Shown: positions 33,763 through 45,703, counted from the first letter of the stretch. The stretch: 53,218 bases of DNA from Opitutaceae bacterium (GCA_947474995.1 CANJNJ010000014.1:1-53218); one strand, 5' to 3'. The notes: generated by a model from the letters alone, not told the origin. Made by a program: numbers and translations.

Positions 33763-34217
33763 TTTCAACGAGACGGCTACGTTGGGGGGTGCGCCACATG
33801 CCCCTGCGAGATCCCTTCGGCGTGCCGGCGCACGGTGACATTGTCACCAACGAGATGCTTTTCGTGTCCCATTTAAATATGGGGTTTAACCCCCATTAAT
33901 ATTTTCTAAACCCGACGTTTCGTGGTGTCGATGATAAAGCCCCGGACCCAGTAGTGGGTTGCTTATACAAATAACTGATGGATAATTTTTTACATCCAGA
34001 TTATTCGAAAGTTAAACGGTGAGATTTGAGGTGTTCCGGCCCTCCTTCGAAGCGACTTCGATGACGCTTCGGATGGGTTTTGGGTTCCCTTTTCCAGAGG
34101 TGCGGGGGAACCTTCGGGTGCCCCGGGGTGGTCCGCGCCGGGGACAGTGGGTTCGGGCCCACTGCGCTTTCGGCACGGAGGTCCCCGGAGTCGATTAAAC
34201 GAGGTCAGGCCCGAACG
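33763..34217. other. Gap with an AT-rich pocket
   Basis: 455 bases. Positions 33870-34020 are markedly AT-rich for this genome and contain a small palindrome (TATGGGGTTTAACCCCCAT, 33889-33907) and the run TTATACAAATAACTGATGGA. A promoter for the leftward kinase locus is likely in it. The remainder shows no gene. Confidence 0.45.
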
Positions 34218-35042
34218 CTAGATCTGCGAATAATCCTTCGGTGTAAGGAAGCGCGCCGTGTTCTTCGACGTGTTGTCCTTGTATTGCGGATCGGCGGACA
34301 TCGCTTTCCATTGGGGAGCGGGGCCGAATTTGGCCCAACTCGCGAGATGGGCCGCCAGATCCGGGCCGCTGGTAAAATAACGCAGATGCGGCAGGTTCGG
34401 GCCGGCGAGGCCCTGGCTGAACAGCAGGGGCGACATCCCGATTTCCTTCATGAGCGGAATCTCACCGTTGTTGAACATCGCCATCTTACTCAGGGCCGCC
34501 CGCTCGCTGTGGCTCTCGTAGTCGCGCATCTCAAACACCCGCGTCGGCACCCGGTTCTTCGAAAACGCGGAAAGTTCCATCCGGGGCATGCCCTGAAAGG
34601 CGCGGTAAAGCCACGTATCGACCCGCTCGAACGCCGGACTCGCCTTGGGCGTTGTGAGGTAATTGGCCCCCGCGGACTGCACGGTGGCGTCGGTGTTGAG
34701 ATCCGCGCTGATGCTCACAAAAGATTCCAGTGAAGCGTGCGGCACCAGTACCCAAACCGGCGAGTCGACGAGCGGCTTGGAGGTGACCGCCTTCTTGTCG
34801 ACTTCGAGTTCGGTAAACACGCCGACATTTTTCACGCCGCGCTGGTTTAACGCCGGAATGAAGGCCTTCGCCAGATAACCGTCGAGCAGCGCGGTGGAGG
34901 CGCCGGGCTTCAGCCGGTAGGCCCGCAGCTCGTAGTAGTCCCGGGCGCCGGGGGAGTTTTCGGCGGCGGCGAGCGGCGAGCGGGCCAGGGCGGCGGCGGC
35001 GGAGGCCGCCAAGGAAGTGGTGAGGAAGTCGCGACGTTTCAT
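34218..35042 (-). CDS. Tat-exported NIPSNAP-family protein
   Basis: 274 residues. Twin-arginine signal MKRRDFLTTSLAASAAAALA with cleavage near residue 27. Two ferredoxin-like NIPSNAP domains follow: the first from YYELRAYRLKPGA (about 36), the second from VFEMRDYESHSERAALSKMA (about 168). The fold is a dimeric alpha-beta barrel used for small-molecule binding; no enzymatic role is fixed. Periplasmic by its signal. The gene is monocistronic by position, with gaps over 400 bases on both sides. Confidence 0.9.
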   Translation of the reverse strand: MKRRDFLTTSLAASAAAALARSPLAAAENSPGARDYYELRAYRLKPGASTALLDGYLAKAFIPALNQRGVKNVGVFTELEVDKKAVTSKPLVDSPVWVLVPHASLESFVSISADLNTDATVQSAGANYLTTPKASPAFERVDTWLYRAFQGMPRMELSAFSKNRVPTRVFEMRDYESHSERAALSKMAMFNNGEIPLMKEIGMSPLLFSQGLAGPNLPHLRYFTSGPDLAAHLASWAKFGPAPQWKAMSADPQYKDNTSKNTARFLTPKDYSQI

Positions 35043-35683
35043 AGAGGGCAGTGGGAGTGAATCAGGTTATGAGCTGCGGTCAGTTGTCCCGCGGGAGAAA
35101 TACTGCAATGACCCGGGAGCCGAAGGTCAAATTCATCGCGGGCGAGCGCCCGGAATCGAGTTGCTCCGGATTCCAGCGGACCGAAACCGCGGCTTAGCCC
35201 GCATTTTTCCTGCCGCGGCAGCCGTAAGATGGGGCCGGCCTTACCATTCGGCTCGACCGGCGTCCGCAAGTGGCATGGGCTGGTTTCTTGCTCTCTCTAG
35301 CTTGGATTTTCCCCAACGCAGCTCCGCCGCAACCAAAGGAGCCGAGAAAACATCGAATGGCAGACCGGAAGAGATTCCTCGACTGGGTGGCGGTCTCGAA
35401 ATCGTTGAACGAACCATCCAGACCAGCCACAGGAGTTCAATCCGAGGCCGGGCAGAGACCGGAGAAATCGGAATGGCCGGGCTCGAACTCGGATGGTCCT
35501 CGGTTTGGTCTCCGGTGCACGGGTTTGGGGCTGGGAAATTGTCGCAAACCTGAGCGATCCGAACAGATCGTAGAGCGGACTTTCTCTCGCATGCGCAGCC
35601 CAGCCCGTTCGAAAATCTTGGGAGCGGTCTCAGCCGTCTCGTGCGTCCGGGCTATCGGTAAAACCGCCGCGGCCTGATTCTTC
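35043..35683. other. Long gap, no gene recognised
   Basis: 641 bases between divergent genes. Several frames are open but none shows a family pattern. A segment at 35475-35535 (GGGCTCGAACTCGG ... GGTCTCCGGTGC) resembles 31655-31710. It may be remains of a decayed element plus promoters for the NIPSNAP gene and the RND operon. Confidence 0.4.
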
Positions 35684-38887
<3,204 letters not shown>

Positions 38888-38916
38888 GTCCGAAATCGGT
38901 CGCTCTTATTTTCGCC

Positions 38917-39990
38917 ATGAAGTCTGTCGCGTTTCTCGCCGCCTTGCTCCTCACGACGTCCGCCCGCCCGGCTGAAATCGCGCCCGTCGCGGTCCGGACG
39001 ACGACCCCGAAGGCCGTGACCGCCACGCTGCCTTATCAGGTCCCGGGTCGTACCGAGCCGCTCGAAGCGGCGACGATCTTCACGCGGGCCACCGGCATGG
39101 TAAAGGAACGGAATTTCGACATCGGCGATGCGGTCAAGTCCGGCGACGTGCTGGCGGTGATCGCGGTGCCCGAGTTGGATCGCGCTGTGGAAGCCGTCCG
39201 GGCCGGGGTCGAGCAGGCGGTGGCTCGCGCCGAAAATGCGCGGGTGTCGGCGCAACGCGCCACCACGCTTCTGGAATCGCAATCCGCCTCCCGCGAGGAA
39301 GCCGATCAGCGCAACGCCACCGCGACGGAATTGGCCGCGGCCGTCCGGGTCGTCCGCGCGGAACTGGCGAAGCTCGAGGAGCAGCAGAAATTCGCCACCG
39401 TGCGCGCGCCCTTCGATGCGGTGGTCGCGGCGCGCAACTTTGATCGCGGAGATCGGGTCCGCGGTGACTCCGCCACGGCGGAAGGCTGGCTTTACCGGCT
39501 CGTCCGGATTGACGTCCTGCGCTTCACCATCGCGGCCACGCCGGATCTCGCCCTCCACCTGGCCCCGGCGCAAACCGCCACGATTCGCTTCAACGAGTTT
39601 CCCGGTCGCGATTTCGCGGCCACCGTCGCCCGCACGAGCCGGACCTTCGAACCGGCCTCCGGTACCATGCGCGTCGAACTCACGCTCGAAAACAAGGAAC
39701 TGACCGTCCCGGCCGGCCTCACCGGCACGGCGACGTTTGCGCTGAAACCCGCCGGCCATGTCCTGCTCGTGCCGACCAACGCGATTATCACGCGTGACGG
39801 CAAAAGCTTTGTCGCTGTGGTGGATGCAGGCAAAGCCGCCTTCGTCGCCATTACCACCGGCCGCAACCTCGGGCCCACCGTGGAAGTGACGGCCAGCGGC
39901 CTGACGGAAAGCACCCCCATTATCCTCAATCCGAACGCGATGTTGCGGGCCGGGGAGGCCGTGGATGCGAAGCCGCGGCCGTCGCTGTAG
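38917..39990 (+). CDS. RND efflux periplasmic adaptor (membrane fusion protein)
   Basis: 357 residues from the ATG at 38917. Signal peptide 1-19. The order is that of HlyD/AcrA adaptors: a first half of the lipoyl domain (about 40-75, GMVKERNFDIGDAVKSGDVL), a helical hairpin (about 85-140, VEQAVARAENARVSAQRATT ... ELAKLEEQQ), the second lipoyl half (FATVRAPFDAVVAARNFDRG, from about 152), a beta-barrel domain (about 190-270, with FPGRDFAATVARTSRTFEPA) and a membrane-proximal domain. It has no lipid-anchor Cys at the processing site. It bridges the permease to an outer-membrane channel not encoded here. The hairpin is short, fitting channels of small adaptors. The TAG stop lies at the start of a family E palindrome. 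Confidence 0.92.
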   Translation: MKSVAFLAALLLTTSARPAEIAPVAVRTTTPKAVTATLPYQVPGRTEPLEAATIFTRATGMVKERNFDIGDAVKSGDVLAVIAVPELDRAVEAVRAGVEQAVARAENARVSAQRATTLLESQSASREEADQRNATATELAAAVRVVRAELAKLEEQQKFATVRAPFDAVVAARNFDRGDRVRGDSATAEGWLYRLVRIDVLRFTIAATPDLALHLAPAQTATIRFNEFPGRDFAATVARTSRTFEPASGTMRVELTLENKELTVPAGLTGTATFALKPAGHVLLVPTNAIITRDGKSFVAVVDAGKAAFVAITTGRNLGPTVEVTASGLTESTPIILNPNAMLRAGEAVDAKPRPSL

Positions 39991-40058
39991 CCCGCTTCGA
40001 AAGAAGCGGCACTCAGTCATGGACTGAAGGCCATCGCTGCTCTCCCGAGCCGGGCGAC
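39987..40058. repeat. Palindromic repeat, family E, containing the adaptor stop codon
   Basis: GTAGCCCGCTTCGAAAGAAG then CGGC, a loop with CAGTCATGGACTG, and TCTCCCGAGCCGGGCGAC. The TAG of the first GTAG (39988-39990) is the stop of the RND adaptor gene. Likely terminator. Confidence 0.6.
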
Positions 40059-40214
40059 AAAAACCTTCGTTTCTTCCCGCCCGGAGCAAAACGCGTTTTA
40101 CGGTTTCGGGCTGCACGTTTCCGGCTCAGGGCGGGCTTGCGGAGGGGTCAGGGCGTTCGGTGTTCGCAAGCGTAAAGGACGTGGCTTCGAATCAAGGGTG
40201 TGGCCCGGGACTTT

Positions 40215-40237
40215 AACTATCCGGCAAACGAATAGTT
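40215..40237. promoter_or_regulatory. Candidate HigA operator upstream of higBA
   Basis: AACTAT (40215-40220) and ATAGTT (40232-40237) form an inverted pair 40 bases before the higB start. HigA antitoxins usually repress their own operon from such sites. No -10/-35 pair could be fixed with confidence. Confidence 0.3.
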
Positions 40238-40276
40238 TGGAATTGACGGAATGGAAGGGTCCGCCGAACGTTCTCC

Positions 40277-40558
40277 GTGATTAAGAGTTTCGCCGACCGT
40301 GGCACCGAGAGGTTGTGGCTGACCGGGCGCGCCCGGCGCCTTCATGGCGACATCGGGCAGCGGGCTCTCGTCAAACTACAGTTGATTGATGCTGCCGTGG
40401 AGTTGGCTTTCCTCAAGCTGCCGCCCGGCCATCGACGGGAGGCACTCAAAGGTGGTCGCCGCGGGCAGCACGCGATTCGGATAAATGATCAATGGCGCAT
40501 CTGTTTCCGTTGGTCCGGCACTGATGCCGAGCAGGTCGAAATTGTCGATTATCACTGA
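40277..40558 (+). CDS. higB: HigB-type toxin (RelE superfamily mRNA interferase)
   Basis: 93 residues starting at a GTG. It aligns over its whole length with HigB toxins: the start MIKSFADRGTERLW, the helix RALVKLQLIDAA, the segment PPGHRREALKG and the end HAIRINDQWRICFRW ... VEIVDYH, which holds the basic and aromatic residues of the RelE-type active site. Such toxins cut mRNA on the ribosome. The antitoxin gene follows after 16 bases, in the toxin-first order typical of higBA. Both parts look intact. Confidence 0.93.
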   Translation: MIKSFADRGTERLWLTGRARRLHGDIGQRALVKLQLIDAAVELAFLKLPPGHRREALKGGRRGQHAIRINDQWRICFRWSGTDAEQVEIVDYH

Positions 40559-40574
40559 GTTCATCCTTTCTCCC

Positions 40575-40874
40575 ATGAATCCGAACGCCACCCGCATCCA
40601 TCCCGGCATCATCTTGCGCACCGAGTTCTTTGAGCCGTTGAATATCACGCAGCTGTCTGCTGCCAAGGCCACGGGCATCCCGCAGAGCCGACTGAGTGAG
40701 ATCCTGGCGGGCCGTCGATCAATCACTCCGGACACCGCTGCCCGGCTCGGCCGGTATTTCCGCGTCGATCCGCGCAACTGGCTGAATCTGCAGGTAGCCT
40801 TCGATCTCTGGAAGCTCGAGTCCGAGTCAGGTCGACAGCTCAATCATGATGTCAAGCCGCTGGTCGCCGCCTGA
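40575..40874 (+). CDS. higA: HigA-type antitoxin (XRE/Cro HTH)
   Basis: 99 residues from the ATG at 40575. Typical HigA start IHPGIILRTEFFEPLNIT, then the helix-turn-helix QLSAAKATGIPQSRLSEILA with the recognition helix and the usual GRRSITPDTAARLGRYF, followed by a helix (WLNLQVAFDLWKLE) that contacts the toxin in related pairs. It neutralises HigB and should repress the operon together with it. A candidate operator lies at 40215-40237. Confidence 0.95.
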   Translation: MNPNATRIHPGIILRTEFFEPLNITQLSAAKATGIPQSRLSEILAGRRSITPDTAARLGRYFRVDPRNWLNLQVAFDLWKLESESGRQLNHDVKPLVAA

Positions 40875-40971
40875 GTCGAACGATCAAATCGGGGCGGCTG
40901 AATCAAAGGGGATCAGTTCCCCTGTCATTTTTTTTGATCGGACCCTTTCCAGTATTTCCGCCATTCTCCCC

Positions 40972-41658
40972 ATGCAAAACATCATGATTCCCTTGTTCTC
41001 CCGGAGCTTCATCCTTAGCGTCGTCCTCAGCCTCTTCGCAGTGGGCGTCCTCCCCGCCGCCCCCAAGGCTCATCCCAATACCGCCGGCTGGTCGCCCCTC
41101 TTCGCCGCGGATTTTTCCAATGCGGACACGAAGCCCGGCGACTGGGCCTTCGAAAGCGGCGTGCTCGTCGCCAAGAACCACGAGACGATTTGGACGAAAA
41201 AATCCTACACCAACTTCGTGCTCGATTTGGAGTTCAAGGTGGCGAAGGAGTCGAACAGCGGCGTGTTCCTGCGCTCGGGCAACATCAAGGACCTCCTGGG
41301 CGCGCTCGAGATCCAGGTGCACGAGAATCAGGACGGCGCGCTCTACGGCATGGTCGGAGCGATCTACAACGCCCAGCCGCCCTCGAAGGATATGTCCAAG
41401 CCGGTTGGCGAGTGGAATCACTTCACGATCACCTGCAATGACAGTCACGTGTCGCTCATCTTCAACGGCGAGGAAGTCTTCAACGTCGACCTCAACAACT
41501 GGAAAGAGCCGCATTTGAACGCGGACGGTACCAAGAACAAGTTTCCCAAGGCGCTGAAGGATTTCAGCCGCACGGGCGCCCTCGGCCTGCAGGGTCTTCA
41601 CGGCAAGGCCGAGGCCCCGGTCTGGTATCGCAACGTCCGGATCCAGGAAACGAAGTAA
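40972..41658 (+). CDS. Exported DUF1080 (3-keto-disaccharide hydrolase-like) protein
   Basis: 228 residues from the ATG at 40972; an ATG at 40984 is equally possible. Signal peptide to about residue 30 (SFILSVVLSLFAVGVLPAA). One concanavalin-like DUF1080 domain follows: WSPLFAADFSNADTKPGDWA, DLEFKVAKESNSGVFLRSG, the conserved IQVHENQDGALYGMVGAIY and the end GALGLQGLHGKAEAPVWYRN. In the family this domain cleaves 3-keto-glycosides or binds sugars; it is very common in Verrucomicrobiota. Periplasmic. It follows higA by 97 bases but is unlikely to belong with it. Confidence 0.9.
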   Translation: MQNIMIPLFSRSFILSVVLSLFAVGVLPAAPKAHPNTAGWSPLFAADFSNADTKPGDWAFESGVLVAKNHETIWTKKSYTNFVLDLEFKVAKESNSGVFLRSGNIKDLLGALEIQVHENQDGALYGMVGAIYNAQPPSKDMSKPVGEWNHFTITCNDSHVSLIFNGEEVFNVDLNNWKEPHLNADGTKNKFPKALKDFSRTGALGLQGLHGKAEAPVWYRNVRIQETK

Positions 41659-41678
41659 GAGTGGGCGAAGGCGTATTC

Positions 41679-41786
41679 GTAGCCCGCCTCGAGACAGACT
41701 GGGTGAAAAGTCTGTCATTCTTCGCTTCGCTCAGAATGACAAAATGAGTTCTTTTTCGAGTTTTCACACGGTCTGGAGAGGCGGGA
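41679..41786. repeat. Family E repeat interrupted by an 81-base inserted palindrome
   Basis: The outer parts GTAGCCCGCCTC (41679-41690) and GGCGGGA (41780-41786) make up the family E hairpin seen intact at 10790-10814. Between them, 41695-41775, lies an element with imperfect terminal inverted repeats (CAGACTGGGTGAAAA / TTTTCACACGGTCTG, 13 of 15 matching) and an inner hairpin GTCATTCT / AGAATGAC. GAGA directly flanks it on both sides (41691-41694 and 41776-41779), as a 4-bp target duplication would. Confidence 0.6.
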
Positions 41787-41813
41787 CCGAGAACAAAACG
41801 AAAATGCCATGAT

Positions 41814-41833
41814 CCCTGCCTTCTCGGGCAGGG
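41814..41833. repeat. Palindrome, family F
   Basis: CCCTGCCTTCTCGGGCAGGG, a short hairpin related to those at 7394-7417 and 21339-21360. Confidence 0.55.
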
Positions 41834-41971
41834 CTACGTCGTGCGAACCTCGAACGAAAAATCGTCACAAACGTGCCGGAAGTGGATCGATATTAGCCCA
41901 CCGTGGCCTGCGCCCGAAACCAAAGACTTGGTGGTTTTGGTTTGTCAGAGTTAGAGCGGTTTAACGAAAAG

Positions 41972-42065
41972 TGTAGCCACGAGCGCCAAGCGAGTAGACC
42001 GGCGTGACCTCGGAGCTGCGTGCGTGAGCGAGCGGAGCCTCCACTCGCTGGCGCTCGTGGCTACA
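41972..42065. repeat. Inverted repeat between convergent genes
   Basis: TGTAGCCACGAGCGCCAAGC (then GAGT; 41972-41995) and ACTCGCTGGCGCTCGTGGCT (then ACA; 42043-42065) are reverse complements apart from one extra base. It lies in the 466-base gap between the DUF1080 gene and the alpha/beta hydrolase gene and may terminate either. Confidence 0.6.
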
Positions 42066-42124
42066 AACGCCCGGGGCTACAATTTGGTTAAACTTAATCC
42101 AACGGGGGATGCCGTGAGGCAGAC

Positions 42125-44185
42125 TTACCGCGCCGTCCAGTCCCAGTGGCGACCCGCGCGCTCGACCGTATTTTCGACGTCCTCCGCCAGCAGGAACCCG
42201 TCCTTCACCAACGCGAGCGCCGAGGCACGGATCTTTTGGAGATAGTCATCGCGCCCGTGGTAGCGTTCTTCGATGGACGGACGGGGATCGTGGCGCGCCT
42301 CCCGCTCGGCCTTGGTCTTGGCGAAGGGGAGGTAGGAGCCGATTAGCGCGATGGGCGTGGTCGGGTTGCCGATTTTTTCGGACCGAAAATTCCACCCGGT
42401 CGTGGTGGCGAGCGGGACAGCCAGCTCGGGCACGCGGATTCCGGCCAGATCGTTCCCGTCGGCATCGACCTGCGGAACGAGATGCGGCAGCGGCTTCTGC
42501 GGACCCTCGATGGTGCGCGGATCGCCGGCGCCGGCGAGCGTGGGAAAGCGCACCGCGCTGATCGGTGTGAGGGTTTGATCCGCGAGCCGCGGATGCCGGC
42601 TGGCGGGCGGCGGCGTGCCCTCGGTCACCCAGCGATGTCCGGCCACGAGCAGCGCCCGCATGACGTTCGCCTGCGGCGTGGGATTGGGCAGCGACTGGCC
42701 GGGCCCAGCCGTCGGTGGAAACGCGGCTTCGCCGTGCTGCGTGCCCGCCAGCAGATAGCGCCGGACGGTGGGCAACTCGGCGACGTCGGAGCGGCCGTCG
42801 ATGGACGTGTGCGTAAGCGCCGCCGCCCGGCCCTGGCCCCAGTATTCGACGTCGGTATTCGTGTAGATAATCTTCGGCCGCTGTGCCGGCCGATACCGCG
42901 CCAGCAGGCCATCGCGCGTGCCACCGGTGTCTTGTTGCTCAAGATCGGTGTACGGAAATCTCAGCGCCGGGAACGAAGAGTAGCTGGGCGTCGCGAAGCG
43001 CTCGTTGAACGAGCCCTGGCCCGCGCCGGCGATGTGCGGCCAGACGAGGTCGAAGGCCGGTCGGTCGTGCTCGTCGAGATTGAAACCGTCATGGAGGAAT
43101 TGACGCAGGAAACGCCCGCTCTGGGAAATCCCGAGCACGTAGGCCGCGCGGCCGTGGACGGGAAGATCGGTCCGGTTTTTGAACGCCGAGGCGGCGTCAC
43201 GAATGGCGGCGAAACCGACGCCGGCCACGCGCGAACCTTTGGCGGGGAAGTCGATTTCATAGACCCGACCCGGTTCGAAGCCGCTGTCCAGGGCGAGCCG
43301 CGGCCGGCCGTTCGCGGCCGCCGCGAGAAATCGCCATTGGGCGCGAGGGAGTGTGGTCGGGTGCTCCCAGAAAAGATTGCGAACCGTCAGCGCCACCGAC
43401 GCGTCGTTGGGATCGACCGGCTGGTAATCGGGCAGGTCGCTCAACGTCATCTCGGTCTGACGCTCGGCGGGAATGAACGACAGGCGCACGCGACCCGAAA
43501 CGTCGACGGCCGGAGCTTCCATGCGCACGCCGGGAGGCGGGACATCAAACTGCCATCCCACCCACACGAGGGTATAGCCCGCTTGCATCAGGAAGCCGTC
43601 GCCCAGGTCGGCCGCGCTGGTTGGGTTGCCGCTGTTCTGCGCCCGATTGAACCGGCCAAGCAGAAATTTGTTTCCGCGATTGGAGATCTCGAAGAGCAGC
43701 GCGCCGTTGCCGCGCGCGGGGTCGGCTGGCTGCAGGGCGAACAAGTCCGCGGTAAAATGGACGCGGCCATCCGCGGCCCGCGCGGCGAGCGGCAAGTCGG
43801 CGATGGGGAGGTTGTGCTTGTCCGCGGGATCAAGGGCGAACTCGATCGTGCCGGTGAGCTTTTCGTAAGCGCCGGTCTGGCCGTAGGACTTCCCGTCGGC
43901 CACGGGTGTCCGCGAGGCGATGGTCACTTTGACGATTTCGGCGCGGACCGGAGACAGCGCGCTGACGAGCAGGGCGGCGATAATGCCGAAATTCGTCCAG
44001 AACCGGACAAGGTTGAGGTAGGGACGGCTCTCCGAGCCGGCCGCGGACGCCTGCGGAGAGGCGTCCCTCTCGCGCGGCTGAGCGAAAGACCAAATGGATT
44101 CGGTGGCCGGGATCATCGGCGATGGAAACGGCTTCATTGGCAATCGGGTGGATTTGGGCGCAGCAAAGGAAAGAGTATCGACCAT
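42125..44185 (-). CDS. Exported alpha/beta hydrolase-domain protein (PF20091-like), with a repeat in its 5' part
   Basis: 686 residues if read from the ATG adjacent to the stop of the upstream gene. A signal-peptide-like segment does not come until residues 60-82 (FWTNFGIIAALLVSALSPVRA). Residues 38-57 are encoded by a family B palindrome (44018-44070). No ATG, GTG or TTG lies between that repeat and the signal, so either the long N-terminus is made or a non-standard start is used. The mature part shows the family pattern: IVKVTIASRTPVADGKSYG, ALLFEISNRGNK, and the nucleophile elbow GISQSGRFLRQF. It probably hydrolyses an ester or lactone in the periplasm. It is the last gene of a leftward three-gene unit. 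Confidence 0.8.
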   Translation of the reverse strand: MVDTLSFAAPKSTRLPMKPFPSPMIPATESIWSFAQPRERDASPQASAAGSESRPYLNLVRFWTNFGIIAALLVSALSPVRAEIVKVTIASRTPVADGKSYGQTGAYEKLTGTIEFALDPADKHNLPIADLPLAARAADGRVHFTADLFALQPADPARGNGALLFEISNRGNKFLLGRFNRAQNSGNPTSAADLGDGFLMQAGYTLVWVGWQFDVPPPGVRMEAPAVDVSGRVRLSFIPAERQTEMTLSDLPDYQPVDPNDASVALTVRNLFWEHPTTLPRAQWRFLAAAANGRPRLALDSGFEPGRVYEIDFPAKGSRVAGVGFAAIRDAASAFKNRTDLPVHGRAAYVLGISQSGRFLRQFLHDGFNLDEHDRPAFDLVWPHIAGAGQGSFNERFATPSYSSFPALRFPYTDLEQQDTGGTRDGLLARYRPAQRPKIIYTNTDVEYWGQGRAAALTHTSIDGRSDVAELPTVRRYLLAGTQHGEAAFPPTAGPGQSLPNPTPQANVMRALLVAGHRWVTEGTPPPASRHPRLADQTLTPISAVRFPTLAGAGDPRTIEGPQKPLPHLVPQVDADGNDLAGIRVPELAVPLATTTGWNFRSEKIGNPTTPIALIGSYLPFAKTKAEREARHDPRPSIEERYHGRDDYLQKIRASALALVKDGFLLAEDVENTVERAGRHWDWTAR
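44018..44070. repeat. Family B palindrome inside an open reading frame
   Basis: GTAGGGACGGCTCTCCGAGC then CGGCCGCGGACGCCTGCGGA then GAGGCGTCCCTC. The same element elsewhere lies between genes; here it is read in frame within the 5' part of the alpha/beta hydrolase gene. Confidence 0.65.
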
Positions 44186-45703
44186 TCACCCGGTCCGCTG
44201 CAGCAGCGGTCGGAGCGTTCGCAAATCCTTCAGCGCTTCCAACGACAGCACGCTTTCGATCAAGCGGCGGCTCGGCTCCGCGCCGAGTCGCGGGGCCATC
44301 AGGTCGTGGCCTTTGGCGACGACCTCGTCGCGCGTCATGGGATTTTCGGCGGTGCCCCGGACCGCCTTGACCCGCTCAACGAGCGCGGTGCCGTCGCTCA
44401 GGGTGACTTCGACGATCGCCTGCCGCTCGGGATAAAGTTTTTCGAGTTCCTCATCGGGCACGAGTTGCACCTTCGCGCGCAGGCGGCGGACGACGGCGTC
44501 CTGCATTCGGGCTTTGTCGTGCGCGACGGAAAACGAGACGGTGCCGTCGAGCAGCATGACCGCGACCATGTGCTGCAGGGAAATGTTGGGCATGTCGCGA
44601 TCGTTGACGGTCTTCGCTTCGCTCGTCGCGACGCGGACGACGACCTTCTCCACTTGGTCGGCTTCGAACGGCTTCTTCTTCCGCAAAATCTGCAGGGCAT
44701 CGAGTGGCGCCTGAATCGGCGAACCCACGGTCCATTTCTTGATGTTCGTCCGCATGACCTCGTAGCGCGCACCGAGCTTTTCCACCAGCCGGCCCGGCTC
44801 CGCCTTCGGATTGTACGCCAGCAGAAAGTTGTCCGCCCCGGAGAGAATATCATCCACGCCGGTGGCGCCCAATTGGATCATCAACGCGGCGGCGACCCCG
44901 TTGCGGGCGGGGTTGCCGCCGAAGACGAGCGACTTGGAAACATGCTCGAGGTCGCGCATCCAGGCGGCGACCCCGGAGGACTGTTGCGCCGCGTAATCGA
45001 GCAGCCAGCGCATCTGCTGCGCGTTCAGCCCCGCCGCGCAGCCCGCGGCGGCGGCGGCGCCAAAATTCCCGCCGATGCTGTGCGTGCTGTGGTGAGTCTC
45101 CATCTGGAACGACAGCCCGCCCAGCGCCATTGTCACGCGCGGGCCGACGTCGTAGCCGAGGGCCACGGCCCGCAGGAAGTGTGCGCCGCTGACCCCAAAC
45201 TGTTCGCCGGCCGCCAGTGCGGCTGGCACCACGGCGCAGCCCGGATGCGTGTGCGAAGGCGCATGCGAGTCGTCGGTTTCGTCAGAGTGTGCCAGCATGC
45301 CATTGACGAGGGCGGCTTCGAGCGCGCCGCCCAGCACGTTCGTGCCGACGATCGTCGCCGTGCTGGCTCCACCGTAGGCGCGGGCAAATTTCAGGGCGAC
45401 CTGGGCCGGGGGCAGTTCGGCGCCGGACACCATGGCGGCGATCGTATCGAGGACGTGGTGTTTCGTCTTTTCCAGCACCGCGGCTGGAAGCTCCCGGCCG
45501 CCGGCCGCCGCCAGGTAATCGGCCAGCTGTTTCATGACCGCACCGTTGGCCGCCGTGGAATTGGCCACGGGAGTGTCCGCCCCACCGAGGCGGAAAAGCG
45601 GAAAACCGGCGGCCAGCAGTGCGCCGCCGGCACTTTGCAGCAGGCGGCGTCTGGTCAGAACCGACGGTGTCCGCCCGCCTGGGTTCAAGGGATCTTTAGT
45701 CAT
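44186..45703 (-). CDS. MmgE/PrpD-family protein with Tat-like signal
   Basis: 505 residues from the ATG at 45701-45703. The N-terminus has a twin-arginine type signal (TRRRLLQSAGGALLAAGFPL) ahead of the family fold. PrpD and relatives dehydrate 2-methylcitrate or isomerise related acids. Conserved family segments include HVLDTIAAMVSGAELP, LVNGMLAHSDETDDSHAPSH (the His/Asp-rich substrate site), THSIGGNFGAAAAAG and HMVAVMLLDG. Cytoplasmic family members have no signal, so an exported copy is unusual. The downstream hydrolase starts at its stop codon; the DapA-like gene lies upstream on the same strand across a 206-base gap with a family D repeat. Confidence 0.85.
   Translation of the reverse strand: MTKDPLNPGGRTPSVLTRRRLLQSAGGALLAAGFPLFRLGGADTPVANSTAANGAVMKQLADYLAAAGGRELPAAVLEKTKHHVLDTIAAMVSGAELPPAQVALKFARAYGGASTATIVGTNVLGGALEAALVNGMLAHSDETDDSHAPSHTHPGCAVVPAALAAGEQFGVSGAHFLRAVALGYDVGPRVTMALGGLSFQMETHHSTHSIGGNFGAAAAAGCAAGLNAQQMRWLLDYAAQQSSGVAAWMRDLEHVSKSLVFGGNPARNGVAAALMIQLGATGVDDILSGADNFLLAYNPKAEPGRLVEKLGARYEVMRTNIKKWTVGSPIQAPLDALQILRKKKPFEADQVEKVVVRVATSEAKTVNDRDMPNISLQHMVAVMLLDGTVSFSVAHDKARMQDAVVRRLRAKVQLVPDEELEKLYPERQAIVEVTLSDGTALVERVKAVRGTAENPMTRDEVVAKGHDLMAPRLGAEPSRRLIESVLSLEALKDLRTLRPLLQRTG

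Noticed and set aside
35017-35677. Open frames in the gap before the RND operon
   Set aside because: No signal, no motif and mixed codon use; better seen as non-coding or decayed sequence.
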